A stretch of DNA of 64,000 bases from Hepsetus odoe (GCA_017165825.1 CM029367.1:30653814-30717813), one strand, 5' to 3'; positions 22,720-34,190 are shown, counted from the stretch's first letter. Translations and numbers: made by a program. The notes: generated by a model from the sequence alone, not told the origin.

Positions 22720-23420
22720 TACATTTATAGAATACCAGCTTCGTTTAAACTCGGCAACGTTCCAGATCAAAAGAACACGAGCCCGGTTTAAACTCTGCAA
22801 CGTTCCAAATCTAAAGAACACGAGCCCGGTTTAAACTCTGCAGCGTTCCAGATCTATAGAACGCGAGCTTAATTTAAACTCAACAGCGTTCCAAAGCTAT
22901 AGAACACGGCCTTCATTTAAACATCTGTAGCGCTTAATTCAAGCTCAGCAACGTTCTACGTCCATAGAAGACGGGTTTCATTTACACGCAGCAACGTTCC
23001 ACTTCTGTAGATGCGCTTAATTTAAACTCAGCAACTTTCCAGATCCAACTCAGAAATTAAGCTGTTCCAAATCTAAAGAACACGAGCTTAATTTAAACAA
23101 CGTCTAAAAATCACGGGCCTGCTTTCAACTCAGCACGGCTCAGAAGATCACGAGCTTCATTTCAACATTTCACATCCGAAGAAGAAAAGCCTGGTTTAAA
23201 CTCAACAACGTTCTACACCGACGGAACGCGAGCTTTATTAAAACTGAACAGCGCTCCAAATCTAAAGGTCTCAAGCCTGGTTTAAACTCGGCAACGTTTC
23301 ATTTTAAAATAATATTCCACATCTAATGAATTCGTTCACCCTTTAAACTCAACAACTTCCCAAAATACCATCTTCATTTAAAGTGGAACATTCCAAATCC
23401 GGAGCCAAATGAAAATAAAA
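22720..23420. repeat. degenerate 43-bp minisatellite
   Basis: The word TTTAAAC recurs at 22744, 22787, 22830, 22873 and 22916, exactly 43 bp apart. Less regular units follow to about 23400. Each unit reads approximately TTTAAACTCAGCAACGTTCC, then AAATCTAAAGAACACGAGC and a short link. About 14 to 16 units can be traced, decaying to the right with deletions of parts of units. Units are CpG-bearing. No open frame crosses the array. Confidence 0.9.
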
Positions 23421-26400
23421 ATGTAAAACATGTGGGTTGCAGCTGAACAGCTTTACAGTTGTATTTTCAATCAGAATGGCTGATTCCAGATGATACACGA
23501 GTTTACAACTTTACCTTTTCCTACTTGTACCTTTAACACACATTAAACACAGCAGAAAAATTTGAAAAACAGATGTGAAAATATTTTTTTCTCGCGTGAC
23601 ATTTGAAGCGTTTAGTTTCATTTCAAAATGCATTTTCAACGTTTTAAACCACACCATAAAACAAAGACAATGCCTTAAAAATGCAAAAGTGTTTGATGCC
23701 CAAAAAAAGTGCACGCCATTTCTACCAGCAAGAGTTACTACCAGTAAATGAAAACGAACAGGAAAATAATTAATAGTTTACATTTCCTCATTTAAACATT
23801 GTTTTCTTTAGTGGGCATTTTCCCCCCACAAGCGTCCCAAGAAAGTGAGTTTGTATTTACTAGTTTCTAGTTAACCACAAGAGGCCTTTAGCCTGAGAAA
23901 TGGTGAAGGGATACATTTAAAGCTGTGAATTTAAATGTAAACACTGTAACCAATAAAAAGTGAACTGCTGAACCTTAAACATTTTCCAGAAGAGATTTTG
24001 CACAGCCCACTCAGAGTAAAGAGGAAAATTACTTTTATCCAAGTGGTCAAATGTGTGTTCAACCTTCTGTTGAGCACCTAAACCCAACATTTGTAACAGA
24101 AGGAACAGTTGGGAGACCTCTACTGGAAACGCTCAGCTGGTTGTGAATGTAGAAGAGGAGCTGTCAGGCCAAGTGCAGTGATTTAAACCAACAGAGTAGA
24201 TGAAGATTTATAAAAGATTCAGATGATCTTAATAAGGGATGCAGATGAAGATGAAAAGATCTGAAAGGTCTTTATTCCCCAATTTGTTTAACATAGACTA
24301 ATTCATACCCGTAGAGACTAACCCAGGCCCATGCTTTGGGTTAGCAAATCAAGGTTTTTTTTTTTGTTGTTTTTTTTTCTTTCAAGCCAAAGTGTCTAAC
24401 ATCAGCTCAGTGGCATCCACTGACATGCAAATTCATCAAGCTTCATCTTTTCATACATAAAATAACAAATAAATGATAAATTAAGACCTGCACGTTGCAC
24501 CAAAATGAATAATATTACTGATCACTAGCCTAGTATTATATATTATGTTAATACCAAGATAGCAGTTTTTTATTTATTTATGTTTTTTAACATACATTTG
24601 AGATCTGTGATGCAGAGAAGTACATTTTCAGACATACTATTTAATTCTTTAAAATGTAGATCCACGCATGACTGTATATTTCTGTCTCTGGATGAATGGA
24701 GAATGTAATTTTTAGCTCTGTGATGGCTAAAAAGGACAGGAAGATACCATTTATATAGCTATTTATATGACTTATGATATAAAACTAAATAAAAGAATGC
24801 AGACTTTTGAGTCATTTTATATCTTTCATGCCCAGCTAAGATTTTGATGGAGAAATAAAGCAGTAGAGTTGATTGGTATGTGGCAAAATTTGGTGTTTAC
24901 TCAGCAAATTATATGTTTAAAGGTCAGATTTGGCACTTTTGGGGGATTTGTAGGTGTAAAAGTAAACAACTATGACTTTGCAAAGCATGTTGAAAGTTTC
25001 CTCCGCAGCATAATTGATTCAAATATAATACTTCCATTAAACTTCACCTGAAATTAAACACAGCTCAGCTTTGAATTTGAACTACGAAAAGATCTCTGAA
25101 TGATTAAACCCTTAAAACAGAGAAATTCCAGTCTGCTGGCTTCAAGAAACTGGGAAGGCCGTTTTATCAGATAATTTTATTTTAAATATTGTGTTTCAGT
25201 CTGCTGCCAAAAAGACAGGACTGCTTTAAACATGGAATGATAGTTTTAGTGGCACTTTTGTTGTGGGGCACTGTTAGTGTAGTCTGATGGTAATTCAGAG
25301 TGATTTATAAACGCACTCTCTGTGTTTTTCCACTTTTTGACATTTAGGCCGAGCGACCTTTTTTACTAAACTGCCCCGTCTGAGGATAGATCCATTCATT
25401 TATTATTCGTTTCAAATGATTCTTATCAGAGACCCTCCACCCACCTCGACACCTATTAATGGAATACTCACTGATAACTGTCTTGAGTTTTAGCCAATTT
25501 GGCCCGAAGATAAACACTGATAACATCAACAAGGACGCAACAAACAACCGAGGAAATGGACACAAATGTAACCATTTACCATGAAAAACTGCTGTTATTA
25601 TTATTATCACTGTTTGTTGGCGGTGTTATAATGTTATCAAACGGTTAATAATAATAATAATAATAATCTAACTCATTTACCTGCATGGCTGAGCTTCTCT
25701 GCTGGAGCTACCTCGGTCACTTTATCCACACTGACCCCATCTGCGCCACACATGTGGCCTTATTTTAGTGAGCAATATGAAATAATCGAAAGATGAAAGC
25801 TTGCATGTCTGTACGTGGCTCCTAAAAAGTGGGCGCGTGACAGTCTGAGCGTTTTATGTTAAATAGTTTTAGATTAAAATCATATGAGATGGTTCTTAAT
25901 GTTCTATACCTATTAATATACAATATGCAGTATATGTATAATTAAATATAATAATAATAACAACAATAATAATAGTAATAATAATAGTAATAATAATAAT
26001 TATTATTATTCTTATTATTAGTAGTAGTAGACAATAAGTCGGAGGACTACAGTGTAAGTAGTCAGGCCGAAACGCATCTTTGACGCACTGACCGCAGTAC
26101 TGACCGAATCGCCCTGGTATTCGAATTAACTTCAAATTTGAGATTTTTCTTGTTGGTGTGTCCATTTCCAGAAATGCATTAAAATAAAAATCGAAAGGGA
26201 TACGTGAAGATAATTCCACCACTCTGCACTGACCACAGTTGGGCCCAAATCTTGACAAAAGGTCTAAAAGCTTATTTAAAACTAGAACACACGTGCATGA
26301 AATCACAGACAACTGTGATTTTATGTATCGGGGTGTTGGTTTATCCCAGATTTCTGCCCCAGTATCACATGTAGTTCCCATGAAATCATTGGTTCGGTTC

Positions 26401-27354
26401 AATCAGTCCTTCATTACAGCAAATCAGGTGCTGCTCCTGGAGCTTCACACACCCATGCGATGGCTTGGAGGCAGAAATCTGGAACCTGTGATCTTCTAAC
26501 CAGCTCACAAAATATCAACTGCCTTTTACAGCAAAACAGACCTTCATCCTTTTTTTACTGCTTTCCTGTTTGTTTGCATTTATTCGAGTGTGTTTTTAGG
26601 GGCAGAACCATGGCCTCAAATGATCTGCACTTTCACCTAAGATCCTTCTGCACAGACCGAGCTCCACATTCACGCTTCAGATCATCCATGCCTTCCAAAG
26701 CACCGTGCCACTAATCCCTGTTCTCCACTGCTTCCTGCACTTTGCTAAACCTTCTCCAACCCCGTCCGCTGGAGTATCACTCCTTCTGGAGCCCTCCTTC
26801 CTTCCTGTGGTGCAGACTTTTTTTTGCTTTTGGAGCAGGTTTCACGTCCCTTTTCAGGTAAAGCCCTCACTTGTGCTTCTAAGGTGAAGGCCTGCAACAC
26901 ACTGACGTCCAATTTGTGCGCAGGGATGGCTCCCTGCCGTCTGACGTGACGCAAACTTCTCTGCAGACTGAAGAAAGAAAAAAAAAGAAAGAAAAGAAAT
27001 CCAAAAGTGGAGGAGGGACTTATGAACTAATCGTTTGCAGATGGCTGTAATACCAGGAAAGAGATCTTATTTGGTCCACATGCTTTAAAAATCTATCACG
27101 ACTCAGTAAGTGCGAGAGAGCTTTAACATGGAGTTTAGCACAAGTGCGCAGAAAAAGGCGGCCGAGCTGCTCGAGCTGCTTATTGATTGGTAAATCATCC
27201 CTCGCGTCATTCACACGAACAGCACGAGCTTATCTCTGTGTTGGGTTTTTTCATAAATATTTCAAAATGCACCTTTCATTTTGGAGGACAGCTAAAAGCT
27301 CACACTGTAAACCCCCTCCTTTTACAGTAGTGGGACAGTAGTTTTATTTGTTTG
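23421..27354. other. intergenic DNA, AT-rich
   Basis: No exon or RNA gene recognised. It contains (AAT)n tracts at about 25646-25668 and 25945-26030 and T-runs near 24355-24380. Complex sequence around 25680-25830 and 26640-26960 is of unknown function. Confidence 0.6.
25945..26030. repeat. (AAT)n/(ATT)n microsatellite
   Basis: AAT units interrupted by CAA and GTA, switching to TTA units at about 25999, so the tract is partly self-complementary. Confidence 0.9.
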
Positions 27355-27715
27355 TTTGTTGATTTTACAGTAAAGATGTTTTTTGATGTTTTTACAGAAT
27401 AGGAGTTTTAGGTGCTTTTACAGAATAAAAGTTTTTGGTGTTTTTTTTGCAGGGTAGAAGTGTTTGACGTTTTTATAGAATAGAAGGTTTTGATGTTTTA
27501 TAGGACGGGGTTTTTGATGCTTTTAAAAAATGTGTTATGTTTTTACAGAATAAAAGTTGTTTGATGTTTTTAAAAGAATATTAATGTATTTTTTACATTA
27601 TAGAGTTTTTGATGTTTTTACAGTTTAGTAGTTTTTGATTTTACAGTTTAGTAGTTTTTGATGTTTTTACAGTTTAGTAGTTTTTGATGTTTTTACAGTT
27701 TAGTAGTTGTTTGTT
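27355..27715. repeat. 26-bp T-rich minisatellite
   Basis: Units approximating TTTACAGTTTAGTAGTTTTT plus GATGTT. Spacing of the word CAGTTTAG at 27621, 27644, 27670 and 27696 gives 23, 26 and 26 bp. The left half is strongly diverged (ACAGAATAAAAG variants) and the right half nearly uniform. Confidence 0.88.
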
Positions 27716-27830
27716 AGAGTAGAGTAGAGGAGAGTAATCTTTTATTATCCCACGAATGGGAAATTTGGGTGTTACAGGGCTCTTATAAAAGTGACAGATG
27801 TACAGAACAGAAATAGGAAAAAAAAAGATA
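27716..27830. repeat. possible retroelement tail remnant
   Basis: GAGTAGAGTAGAGGAGAGTA then CTTTTATTATCCCACGAATG and GGAAATTTGGGTGTTACAG resemble the reversed 3' ends of some fish LINE or SINE families. No coding part is preserved. Confidence 0.35.
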
Positions 27831-28179
27831 TATTAAAAAAATAGAGACATAAGGAAAGAGGAAAGAGGAACAAGTACAGGAGAAGTACAGGAGCTGTTGT
27901 TGGTTGAACAGCCTACTGTGGAAATCAAGGGACTAAAGAAACAGCAGTGTTTTGGATCATCTTTCTCAAGAGTGCTCCAGATCTTATGGTCCCTATACAG
28001 GCCTATAGGAAACTCACTCCTGACTATAATTACTTCATCCCTTCTGTGCTTTTTTATAGTATTTTATGCATCCCCCCTCTGTGTTATCACCTACTTCATC
28101 TGCAGTTAGCTTTCATATTATTATTAACACTGTGTCACTTTCTGCCTTTTTGAGCTACCAGTGAGTTACATGTTCGCAT

Positions 28180-28436
28180 TGGCAGCAGTGGTCTAGTGTT
28201 TAAGGAGTTTGGCCACAGGATCAGAAGATTGTGGGTTCAAACCCCGTACCAGTAGGTTGCCCTGAGGTACCCTTGAGCAAGGTACCATCCCCGTCACTGC
28301 TCCCTGGGCGCTTTCATAGCTGCCCACTGCTGCACGGTGTTTGCATGGGTTAAATGCAGAGGTCCAATTTCGTTGTGGTTCACTGTGTGCTGTGCTGTGA
28401 CCTCGCAATGACAAGAATAGTCACTTTCACATTTAC
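28180..28436 (+). repeat. tRNA-derived SINE, family A
   Basis: Nearly full-length copy. Head GGCAGCAGTGGTCTAGTG, B box GGGTTCAAACCCC, core and 3' end all present. Confidence 0.88.
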
Positions 28437-28910
28437 ACTCCAGCTTATTTGTATGCATTTTCTCATACATGCCAATAAGTAGATGAACTTTATCCTGGTG
28501 TTATTTTTTTTTTTTTAGATAAGCAGTTTATAGACTTTCCACAATGAGGTTAGTTTGTACAATCCTGTTTTTGACTGCCTCCACCCAGTGTTTCTGTATT
28601 TAAACTTTTCATTTTAGTCCACTAATCTTATAACAAGCACAGGAATGCCTCTCCGGATTATTAAGAATCTTATCTTAATTTCATTTTATCTTTATGAAGT
28701 GATGGCCTGCTCTTCTCCATCACTTCCCATTTTGATCCCTGCTCCATCAGCTGCGCTGAGTCGATTCTGATATGACTATATTTATTTATTTATTCAGTTA
28801 TTTACATTTTTTTAGCTGAATTGATCCACAACCGTTTCCGTTTCTTTGCTATATATATATATATATATATAGTGATACAGCTCTTTTTTCTGATGTCCCC
28901 CCTGCTGGTG

Positions 28911-28941
<31 letters not shown>

Positions 28942-29000
28942 CCCGGAGAAGAGACTGAGCCCGGCTACACTGAGAGCAGCAGGTCACCATCAGGTCACCC

Positions 29001-29560
29001 AATTATCTGTATCTTTAATCAAGACAGAAAAGACGCGCTCGGTTTTTATCTGGGACGCCATCTCGACAGAGACAACAAATGATCCCAGAGACTCTTCAGC
29101 GCGCGTTCAGGGGCGCGTGGACGCGGCCTGTACAGTACACGGTGATTTAGGGGGACCGGGTGGGCTCTAAATCGTCCTCTTTCTCTGGGCCGGTGTTTTA
29201 CAGCGAGGGTCTGATTGCAAGTAAAAAAAAATCTCTCCGGCTGCCACGCACGCGAGAGCAGAACGCCCCTAAAGTGAGAATAACCTAAAGAACATGAGCA
29301 AAAAAAGGACATGCGACATGTGGGGAATTTGGTTAATTCGCCCATGTTTTGGATGAATTTGTGGATTCATATCTCCTGTATTTACAATTATATATAAAAT
29401 CAGAGGTCAAACCCCTTACTGTCCCGGAGCTTCGTGGTCCTGCACGCTCATCCCCCCGACGGGACGTTTCTGCGGCGGCTTTGATCGGCACCTTATCAAT
29501 CACGTGCACATCCGATAGCTGCCCGGCCACAGTCTACCCTGCACTGACCCTCCTTTAGAC
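29001..29560. promoter_or_regulatory. CpG-rich block beyond the 3' end of hand2
   Basis: The first 120 bp from 29038 hold about 13 CpG dinucleotides (for example GCGCGCGTTC and GGGGCGCGTGGACGCGG), in contrast with the CpG-poor AT-rich surroundings. CpGs continue to about 29530. It lies about 1.0 to 1.5 kb past the likely hand2 polyadenylation site. Such blocks often mark promoters or developmental enhancers. No coding exon with splice sites was found in it. Confidence 0.4.
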
Positions 29561-30562
29561 TCGACTCTTCATGTCAGGCGTTTTCTCCTCCGGCTCCACC
29601 GTGTCTGCCTCTTCAGAGGTCTGGGCGAGAAAAGTGGACGGGAGAGAAAACCCCACCACTGGAATTTCACTCCTAGCCTTTCTTTTTTTTTTTTTCCTTT
29701 CTTTTTTTTAAACATTTTTTGCCACGTTCTCTTTCCAAATGACTGCAAAATACAGTTTCCGCCATCATTCACTAAAAATATCCGTCGAAATTGAAAACTC
29801 AGTAAGAATTCAGTGTGGAAAATTTGGGCGAAATGGGAATTTAACCTAAAACCGTGTTACTTTTTTATGGCCAGAGTTTAAAAAACGGAAAACAGGTTGG
29901 AATTTAATTGATTTATTTCATCTTAACAGCAGGCAAAAAATGGAAGAATAATTATATATTAATGTATGTTTGCTAACTTTTTAAAGTGGAAATTCAGATC
30001 AAACTTCTCGCTCATTTTTTTTCGCTCTTTAGTGAAAATGTCGCAAAAGCGTTCGCAGACATAAATGATGGATTCAATTTGCACCCAATTTTTCAATCTA
30101 GAAAACAAATCTTTCTACAAAATCTACAGATATTTGCAGGAGCATTTGGAGTTATAGGCGGGCATTCATCTGTTAGACTTCCAGTTTTCCCCATCACCCA
30201 TAAAGCATTTATATATATATATATATTTTTTTACTATAATGAAATAACGCACTGCTGTTTTTTGTGTGCAGTAAACCCACCGTTCATAAATCACTCTGCT
30301 TTGCCCCAAACCCACATTAGCTGACACTGATAGCAGACGTTTTTTTTATCTAATATAAACACTCGGGGAGGGGCAAGACTTCAGACTAATGTGAGTGGAG
30401 GTCAACAATTTTTTAATGGCTACTCTTGGCATATTTTTCTCCTATTTTTAAACGGCAAAATCTTTTCTTTTTTCTGTTTACAGTCGCTGTAGGAGTCTTT
30501 ATTCTAAAGGGATGGTATTTATCAATGCAAGAAGAAGATTAAGCTTGTTAAAACACAGTGGT
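29561..30562. other. AT-rich DNA downstream of hand2
   Basis: Poly-T rich to about 29720, then complex AT-rich sequence. A compact region at 30030-30200 has mixed composition and could be conserved, but nothing can be named. Confidence 0.5.
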
Positions 30563-30568
30563 TTATTG
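30563..30568 (-). terminator. candidate hand2 polyadenylation signal
   Basis: This is a minus-strand AATAAA about 545 bp beyond the hand2 stop codon. Another copy lies near 30498. Which one is used cannot be told from sequence. Confidence 0.3.
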
Positions 30569-31110
30569 AATTAATTACATTGTTTACATCTCCAATATTA
30601 TTTACGTTCCTCGAGTCTGGACGGAAGTGCATTTGAATCTACACGACCAAAACATCACAACGTATTTAAACACTTCAAATAAGAGTTCTTTTAACTGTAT
30701 CATAATTTCGACCCCTTTTAGTTCACTTCAGATAGAGTGAGAGAGGAGGAGGAGGAGAGAGAGAGAGAGAGAGAGAGACCTACACTTCACGTACACCTTA
30801 GTGGCACACATCTGGGTTTTGTTTCAGAGTGGGACATGGGAAAGACAAAAATAAAATAAAACATTCAGCACATATTAGACAACAATATGAACAACAACAA
30901 CAACAACAACAGAGTCCCTTACCAAGAGGGCATCCTCCTCTTAAAGCTCTGCAGTGGGTTTTTCTCTTCAGAGGTCCACTGTCCGGAGTGGGAAATTGCA
31001 CATAAATATTCCATTAAATAAAGTTATAGTGTAAAAATCAGAGGGACAGGAAGGCCTGCATGTCAAGGTCTTTTGGTAAAGGATTTTTTTTTTGGGTCTT
31101 TTTTGAGTTC

Positions 31111-31209
31111 TCATTGTTTCAGTTCCAAAGCCCAGACGTGTTGAGGCCAACCAGTTCTTCCTTTGGGCTTCTTTTCATTGCTGCTCCCTGAACTTTTCAA
31201 AACTTCATT
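31111..31209 (-). CDS. hand2: hand2 coding exon 2 (C-terminal 32 residues and stop)
   Basis: This is the last coding exon of the bHLH transcription factor Hand2, residues 169-200. Read on the minus strand it starts with Asn-Glu-Val-Leu-Lys and ends with GWPQHVWALELKQ and a TGA at 31113-31111. That tail is the hallmark C-terminus of HAND2 in vertebrates. The acceptor is a pyrimidine-containing tract ending CAG at 31212-31210. The exon is 99 bp and begins in phase 0, matching the donor at 32302, so the joined frame is open. The equivalent HAND2 intron is at the same codon boundary in mammals (established knowledge). At 33 codons it is easily missed by ORF scans. A minus-strand AATAAA at about 30563-30568 could serve as the polyadenylation signal, giving a 3' UTR of roughly 0.55 kb; that assignment is an inference. 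Confidence 0.95.
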   Translation of the reverse strand, partial: NEVLKSSGSSNEKKPKGRTGWPQHVWALELKQ

Positions 31210-32081
31210 CTGTTTGCAAAAATGCAAGAAAAGCAATCAGTTTCGCAGGTAGAGTGATATGGAAAACAACAAATAAATGCATGAAGAAAAACGAGCATGC
31301 AACTGGCAAAGAGGAATTTAAAAGCAAGCAAAACATCTCTTCACTTCAGCCTCTGATTTTCCTGCTCCAGGCCTGAAACTCTTCAGCATGCTGCATTTGA
31401 TTCATTCTTCGCATCGAATTACTGTTGCTACTTTTTCTCCTTTTAAGACTGTTTTTATGATGCATTTGATTCTGCAAAGCACTTCCGTGTGGGGAAGCTG
31501 ATCATTTAAATGTTATTATTATTATTTTTAGTGAGGGCCGCCTGTAGAAACTGTGAAACACTCCTGCCGCGAACTTTACTATCAGGTTGTTTTTTTTTGA
31601 TGTCAGCTTTTCTTCTTTATGTACGATATCGAATATGAAAAAGATTCAGATTGTGCGCTTTGCAGCCGCAGACCTACTGATTCAAAACATTCCTGAAACT
31701 ACGTGGCCAAAAAAATACATTTCATAAAATGGACATATTCTTGACCCTTTTCCCTTCTTGTTCTTCCTGAAAGTCTTTAAGTTGAATTATAAAAACAAAC
31801 ATATTTACTACACTTTACTATATATATATATATATATAATTAAAGTTTTTATATATATATATGTTCAGCTTATTAAGGTTTAACTCATGTATAACTACGA
31901 TCAGAAACAATCCTGACTTACTGCGTACATTTTATTTTTTCCAGTTTTTCTTAAAAAAGCACGACTTTATCAGCAAAAAACTACTTTAATTGTTTTATTG
32001 TAAAAAAAAATTCTAGGACTGAGCGTGCTTTTTTAAAGTTAGGCCTACATAATTTGGCTTCCATATATTTCAAGTTTAATT

Positions 32082-32165
<84 letters not shown>

Positions 32166-32302
32166 GACAGACACACAGACAGACAGACAGGCGTGCAGGA
32201 GCACGTTTTCGCCCTGCTATAAGCACCTGCAGCAGACACCTTCACGCCCCTGCGTTTGGGGGGATTAATTCAAAAAGGTGCTCCAATGAAAGGCGCACGT
32301 AC
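31210..32302 (-). other. hand2: hand2 intron 1
   Basis: This 1093-bp intron runs from GTACGT (32302 downwards) to CAG at 31210 and joins the two hand2 coding exons in phase 0. Besides AT-rich sequence it contains (TA)n tracts near 31820-31861 and a long compound CA/CG/CAGA microsatellite close to the donor (about 32082-32190). No other exon is seen in it. Confidence 0.9.
32082..32190. repeat. compound (CA)n(CG)n(CA)n(CAGA)n microsatellite in hand2 intron
   Basis: CA units, then about 8 alternating GC/CG units (32099-32113), about 24 further CA units, and CAGACAGA units. Alternating purine-pyrimidine throughout, ending 110 bp from the hand2 donor site. Confidence 0.95.
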
Positions 32303-32806
32303 CATTTCTTTCTTCCTCCTCTCCTCCTTGGCCTCCGCCTTCTTGAACTCCGCCTTGAAGGCCTCGGCCTCGCCGTGCTGCTCGTCCCGGTCCAGAATGT
32401 CGGTGAGGTAGGCGATGTAGCTGGTGGCCAGGCGCAGCGTCTTGATCTTGGACAGTTTGGTGTCGGCGGGCACGTTGGGGATGCACTCGCGGAGCTCGGC
32501 GAAGGCGCTGTTGATGCTCTGAGTCCTGCGCCTCTCCTTGCGGTTCGCCGTGGGTCTCCGCGGTTTGCCCGGCCGGGGCGCCGTCCCGGGAACCCCGGCG
32601 CCGTAGTGCTCGAGCCCCGGCGGCCCGGCTGCGTACTCGGGGCTGTAGGACGGAGCCACGGCGTAGTCCGGGGGCGACATCTCCGGGTGGCCGATGAGCC
32701 AACCGTGGAAATACGGGCTCTCTTCGTGGCAGCGGGTAGCCGGTGCAAAGGAGTAGCCATCATGGTGCATGACGGGATGGTGGGGAAAGCCTCCAACCAA
32801 ACTCAT
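32303..32806 (-). CDS. hand2: hand2 coding exon 1: bHLH transcription factor Hand2, residues 1-168
   Basis: Hand2 is a nuclear class B bHLH factor that heterodimerises with E-proteins on E-boxes. It is required for heart, limb or fin bud, branchial arch and sympathetic neuron development. The N-terminus MSLVGGFPHHPV and the block ESPYFHGWLIGHPEMSPPDY (residues 29-48) are HAND2-specific. The bHLH spans about residues 84-139: basic region NRKERRR at 88-94, helix 1 to about 109, loop NVPADTKL, helix 2 to about 138. Thr95 and Ser97 match the phospho-regulated Thr/Ser pair of the family. The alanine run of mammalian HAND2 is absent, as in fish, and the full protein is 200 residues against 217 in human. 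The start is the first ATG in frame, with G at -3; the frame stays open upstream but contains no earlier ATG nearby. The exon ends ATG|GTACGT at 32303/32302, a good donor. The exon is GC- and CpG-rich, unlike its surroundings. Confidence 0.97.
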
Positions 32807-33199
32807 GGCGAAGAAAGATGGGAGCAGACACAAGAGAGGAGGGGGGAAATATTGTCCTCTTTCCTTTCCAATCTGTCCTTGCCGAGCTCCTCACTGGCCT
32901 CCCATGGAAAGAAGCCGCGCTCTCTGGGTGGTCTTGTTGGGAATTCACTTGCGCATGTTTGAAGCTCACAACTTGCTCTAGAAAGCCCCCAACACTAGCA
33001 CGCAACTACTCACACGCACTGGCTCCATTGTCCAAATCCAGCATTGCAGAAGACCCCCGTTAGGGACCACCGGACCCCTCATCTGACGCTTTTGGCACTT
33101 CCCTGGTGGACTTGATGGAGAGAGAGGCAAAACAAACACACTATCCCAACGCTCGCTCAGAACCACCTCTATTTCTCCTGCTCTCGGATCTCACAGCTT

Positions 33200-33290
33200 C
33201 ATCTTGGAGCTGCCTGAGTTCATATATGCGCCCCAAACTCCTCTCAGCCAATAGGGGCTCAGAAACAGAGGAGTCGGCCAATGGCCTTCA
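33200..33290 (-). promoter_or_regulatory. candidate hand2 core promoter
   Basis: On the minus strand there are two ATTGG (inverted CCAAT) motifs at 33278-33282 and 33248-33252, followed by a TATA-like CATATATG at about 33221-33228. Transcription would then begin near 33195, giving a 5' UTR of about 390 nt before the ATG at 32806. The spacing is typical of a TATA/CCAAT promoter and the flank is CpG-rich. The motifs are visible; the start site is inferred and no transcript data are available. Confidence 0.55.
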
Positions 33291-34190
33291 GGGGGAGGTG
33301 GAGCGGCGCGTGGCTCAACCAGTCGCGTGAGGACGTCCAACCCCCCTAAAGTGCACGAGCTTTTATTGATACTCCTCTGAAATATATACGGCTCTATATG
33401 TGGGTGTGATGTCGACCGAGGGATTTTGCTTCAAAGTGCGTTTTAAAACCAAATCACTTGGTCTGGTTGACCATCAGAGAGGCTCCAGAAACGCGAAATG
33501 TTCCTTTACTCCACTCTTTCCTTCCAGAGAAGTAGGTGAAGAACTCATGATGGAAGTCTGAGATTAAATCTGAATATTTTACAATAGGGTCCAACCCCCC
33601 TTTCCACACCCAGGCTTTATTTCTGGAGGTATTAATGGCTTTATGTTGCTTTTTTATTTTTATTTAAATTTTTTTTTTCTATTTCCTTTGAATAAAAAAA
33701 GTATTGTGTAAAATGCGACGAATTATAGGCGTAAAGCAATGTGTTTAAGTGTCACATTAATATCACAGGCATGAGATTCTGAACAACCATGATGTTGGAA
33801 ATATTGGACCATTTTCATGTCTGATGTTTGGGCTGAAGAAAAAAGAGCGGCCAGTTTTTCATCTCATAGAAAATACCTTGCTTTGGTTAAAATAAAAATA
33901 AAAAAAAAAAGAAAAAGAAATAATATTAATTTATTGAATTTCGCACCAGGTCTCTTCTGCTCACCCCTGTCGCCGCGTGCAGTGTGTGTGGTGTGTGTAG
34001 AAAAAACAGCCGCTTATAAAATGAATTTTTATCATCCACATCATGGATGGAAAACACACAGATTAAATAATCCCAGTGTGTTTACCTGAGATTCACAGAC
34101 TGAATTAAAGAGGAAGAGCCTCCGGGACCGGCCGGCGGGTCCGCGCTGGGTCTACTGGATAAACCAGACCGGTGAAAAAACCCCCAACCG

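Noticed and set aside
22441..22834. Open frames of Val-Cys or Thr-His repeats over TG/CA tracts
   Set aside because: Pure microsatellite translation; the same applies at 20723-21055, 31981-32226, 34818-35024, 39402-39650 and 46350-46562.
22720..23420. CRISPR-like array
   Set aside because: The 43-bp units are contiguous and degenerate with no unique spacers, and the genome is eukaryotic.
32242..32796. Long minus-strand open frames in the other two frames of hand2 exon 1
   Set aside because: They are Arg/Pro/Ser-rich by-products of GC-rich codon usage; the true frame carries the full HAND2 bHLH.
32054..32962. 302-codon plus-strand open frame opposite hand2 exon 1
   Set aside because: It begins in a CA repeat, runs antisense through the GC-rich hand2 exon and has low-complexity composition. 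It is a shadow of the coding exon.
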